From positions 62,001 through 126,000 of the forward strand of contig NZ_BKBA01000012.1 of the NCBI RefSeq assembly GCF_007992835.1: a stretch of 64,000 bases of DNA. The letters run 5' to 3'. The notes below the pieces were generated by a model. The model ran no database searches, was not told the origin of the DNA, and worked only from the letters and a program-made list of their open reading frames with translations. The translations under genes and the position numbers were made by a program. The DNA comes from Knoellia locipacati (GTDB lineage: Bacteria > Actinomycetota > Actinomycetes > Actinomycetales > Dermatophilaceae). This document shows positions 62,107 through 64,000 of this stretch, one piece after another (the stretch's first letter is position 1; the number at the start of each line of letters is the position of its first letter).

Positions 62107-63594
62107 CTACTCCGCGAGCTGAGCTTCTAGGGCAGCCGCGACAGTTTCGAACTCGGCGAGTGCTGCTGTCAGGTCCTCCACGATCTCGCGGGCAATGACG
62201 TCAGGCGAGGGAAGGTTGTCGAGGTCCTCGAGGGAGTCGTCCTTGAGCCAGGTGATGTCGAGGTTCGCCTTGTCGCGGGCGATGATCTCGTCGTGGGTGA
62301 AAGGCTTCCATCGCTCCGACTCGGTCCGCTCACTGCGGGGCATGCCTGGCTTGTAGGCCTGGACGAAATCGTCGAGGTCCGCTCGTCGCAGTGGATTCTG
62401 CTTGAGGGTGAAGTGCTTGTTGGTCCGCAGGTCGTAGACCCACAGCTTCTCGGTCCACGGCTGACCGGGACGGGCGACCTTCTTGTCGAAGAACAGAACG
62501 TTGGCCTTGACACCCTGGGCATAGAAGATGCCAGTTGGCAGCCGCACCATCGTGTGCAGATCGAAGTCGGTCAGCAGCTTCCGACGGATGACTTCGCCCG
62601 CGCCGCCCTCGAACAACACGTTGTCGGGTAGCACGACCGCTGCGCGGCCATTGGTGTCGAGGATCGTCATGATGTGCTGGACGAAGTTGAGCTGCTTGTT
62701 GCTCGTCGTCGAAACAAAGTCCTGGCGCTCGATCTCGAGATCTTCACGGACCTCTCGACCGTCCGCACCGACCATCGTGAGCGAGGACTTCCGTCCGAAT
62801 GGAGGGTTGGACAGCACCACGGACCATCGCTCCCCCGGGTCAGCGATAAGCGAGTCCTTCACCTCGATCAGCGACTCCCCGCTCGACGTTCCTATCCCGT
62901 GCAAGAGCAGATTCATCGCGGCGAGGCGGGCCGTGCCGTCGACCAGCTCGACACCGGTGACGAAGTCGTCGCGTAAGTGCTGACGCTCGGTCGGGGTCAT
63001 CGACGACGCGGTGGACGCCGCGTACTCGTGGGCAACCAGGAGGAAGCCGCCTGTTCCGCAGGCCGGGTCGACGACGGTGTCATCCACAGTGGGGCGGACC
63101 ACGTCGACAATCCCGTGGATCAGCGCCCTCGGAGTGAAGTACTGCCCCGCGCCCGAGCCCTTGTCGGAGGCCCCCTTGGAAAGGAGCTCCTCGTAGGCGT
63201 CGCCCTTGATGTCGGTCCCGGACTCGGACCACTTCTCCTTGTCGATCAGGTCGACGATGAGGCGGCGGAGCTTGGCCGGGTCCTGGATGCGGTTCTGGGC
63301 TTTGCGGAAGATCGTACCGATGACCCCCGGCTCCCGAGCCAGCCCCAGAAGGATCTGGGTGTAGACCACCTCGAGGTCGATCCCCGTGGCATCCAGCAGG
63401 CGCTGCCAGGAGTACTTCTCCGGGACGATCTCCTCCCGTCCGAAGCCCCCGGGACGGCGGGCACGTTCATCAGCCATTTTGAGGAAGAGCAGATAGGTAA
63501 GCTGCTCGGTGTATTCGAGCACACCGACCCCGTCGTCCCTCAGGACGTCGCAGTATGCCCACAGCTTGTCGACCAGTCTTCGGGCGTCGCTCAC
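62107..63594 (-). CDS. hsdM: Type I N6-adenine methyltransferase subunit
   Basis: The 495-aa protein has the HsdM N-terminal helical domain (1-130), the SAM motif D-P-A-C-G-T-G-G-F (176-184), catalytic N-P-P-F-G (263-267) and a helical C-terminal extension (L-A-R/A-R-E-I-V-E-D-L) that normally docks on HsdS. All catalytic residues are intact, so an active adenine methylase is expected if a specificity partner exists. GTG 63594, 47 nt after the nuclease gene. Confidence 0.93.
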   Translation of the reverse strand: MSDARRLVDKLWAYCDVLRDDGVGVLEYTEQLTYLLFLKMADERARRPGGFGREEIVPEKYSWQRLLDATGIDLEVVYTQILLGLAREPGVIGTIFRKAQNRIQDPAKLRRLIVDLIDKEKWSESGTDIKGDAYEELLSKGASDKGSGAGQYFTPRALIHGIVDVVRPTVDDTVVDPACGTGGFLLVAHEYAASTASSMTPTERQHLRDDFVTGVELVDGTARLAAMNLLLHGIGTSSGESLIEVKDSLIADPGERWSVVLSNPPFGRKSSLTMVGADGREVREDLEIERQDFVSTTSNKQLNFVQHIMTILDTNGRAAVVLPDNVLFEGGAGEVIRRKLLTDFDLHTMVRLPTGIFYAQGVKANVLFFDKKVARPGQPWTEKLWVYDLRTNKHFTLKQNPLRRADLDDFVQAYKPGMPRSERTESERWKPFTHDEIIARDKANLDITWLKDDSLEDLDNLPSPDVIAREIVEDLTAALAEFETVAAALEAQLAE

Positions 63595-63641
63595 AGGTTC
63601 TCTCTCGGGTGAATGTCGTCAGTCATGGGCACAGGAGGGCG

Positions 63642-64000
63642 TCACAAGCCCTCGAAGAAGTCCTCGTCCAGCCGGACCAAGGTGGCGACTTGCTCGGTCT
63701 GCACCCCGACGCCGTACTGGACAAGGAGCTCAGCGAGACGGATGCCGTCAATGAGCTCGATCCGGGCGTTGATCTTCTCCGCCTCTTGACGGGCACCCGA
63801 CGTGAACTTCGAAGTCGTGATGAACACCCCCCGGTCCCCCTGCTTACCCAACAGCGCACCCGCGAACGTGTGAATCTTGGGGCGGTCGATGGCCTGATCC
63901 ACGGCGTACCTTTTCGCCTGGACGTATATGCGGTCTAAGCCCAGAGGGTCTTGGCTGATGATCCCGTCGACTCCCGCGTCCCCGGTGGCGCTGGTGCGCT
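63642..64000 (-). CDS. Mrr-type restriction endonuclease, 5' part outside the window
   Basis: The visible C-terminal 118 residues are the Mrr catalytic domain: D-A-G-V-D-G-I-I then L-G-L-D-R-I-Y-V-Q-A-K-R-Y (the D...QxK core), K-I-H-T-F-A-G-A-L-L-G, G-V-F-I-T-T-S-K-F-T and L-I-D-G-I-R-L-A-E-L. Mrr enzymes cut methylated DNA in many systems. It is the first visible gene of the minus-strand set with hsdM. Confidence 0.9.
   Translation of the reverse strand, partial: RTSATGDAGVDGIISQDPLGLDRIYVQAKRYAVDQAIDRPKIHTFAGALLGKQGDRGVFITTSKFTSGARQEAEKINARIELIDGIRLAELLVQYGVGVQTEQVATLVRLDEDFFEGL

Larger units (their letters stand above)
52530..64000. mobile_element. Integrated accessory island, left part
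   Basis: It begins immediately after glnA. Supporting signs: two tyrosine integrases, repressor/excisionase switch, small-terminase-like and DUF932 proteins, a restriction/methylation gene set, more A/T-rich stretches than the flank, and total absence of the octamer GTATGCCG. Glutamine synthetase is intact, so insertion occurred downstream of its stop. I found no matching attachment repeat, so the right end may lie beyond 64 kb, or two elements may abut near 58.8 kb. Confidence 0.7.

Noticed and set aside
61311-63558. Heptamers AGGCATAC (61311) and GTATGCCC (63552) as island copies of the octamer
   Set aside because: Both differ from GTATGCCG at the eighth base, which was invariant in the chromosomal part.

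Overview
This window is high-GC actinobacterial DNA. It shows GTG and TTG starts, TANNNT -10 hexamers placed 6-7 nt before start codons, an actinobacterial bcc-aa3 respiratory supercomplex, a GlnR box and a DUF3043/DUF4191/RDD gene set. The gene order from the exonuclease/GIY-YIG gene (2.8 kb) to glnA (52.5 kb) follows, with insertions and losses, the conserved block known from Mycobacterium tuberculosis as Rv2191-Rv2220 (trpD, ctaE-qcrCAB, ctaC, adoK, erpA-like, glycerate kinase, DUF3043, gcvT, pepA/B, sucB/dlaT, TIGR01777 epimerase, lipB, lipA, DUF4191, RDD, glnA1). My guess is a Micrococcales (Intrasporangiaceae-like) chromosome, but no rRNA or other marker in the window proves it.

Layout. 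0-2.7 kb: membrane glycosyltransferase-like protein, lipoprotein metallopeptidase, small Cys protein. 2.8-6.9 kb: DEDDh-GIY-YIG nuclease, cupin, stand-alone Lrp ligand domain, trpD, receiver-like protein. 7-18.3 kb: respiration (ctaE-qcrCAB on plus; ctaC-ctaD-ctaF on minus) around an ECF42/DGPF pair, a zincin and a ThrE-like exporter. 18.4-26.3 kb: a NifS-like protein without any lysine next to TusA, aat, an adoK-like kinase, a PadR/HAAS pair, a flavodoxin-like protein, an A-type Fe-S carrier, glycerate kinase and nadA. 26.3-36.2 kb: ECF sigma factor with membrane partner, glutathionyl-hydroquinone-reductase-like enzyme, M20 peptidase, gcvT-OsmC operon, pepA, small conserved proteins. 36.4-48.9 kb: lipoate-centred metabolism (lpd, sucB, lipB, lipA) with a kinase, peptidase E, DinB, an oxidoreductase and an MmpL-type transporter between. 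49-52.5 kb: DUF4191, LysE, RDD and glnA under a well-formed GlnR box.

Directly after glnA the character changes. From 52.5 kb to the window end the DNA is an accessory island. It holds a tyrosine integrase, an Xre repressor divergent from a MerR-type excisionase, a strongly structured ~0.4 kb RNA-like region, a small-terminase-like HTH protein, a second integrase in a cassette of small genes separated by terminator-like hairpins, a DUF932 phage/plasmid protein, and finally a minus-strand set: Mrr-type nuclease (cut by the window end), HsdM methyltransferase and AlbA_2-domain protein, with no HsdS specificity subunit in view. The combination resembles a phage satellite carrying a defence cargo; this is inference.

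A second-layer signal marks the same boundary. The octamer GTATGCCG (either strand) occurs 32 times by my hand count in the first 51 kb, where about two would be expected by chance, and not once from 50.9 kb to the end. No tRNA, rRNA or CRISPR array was seen.
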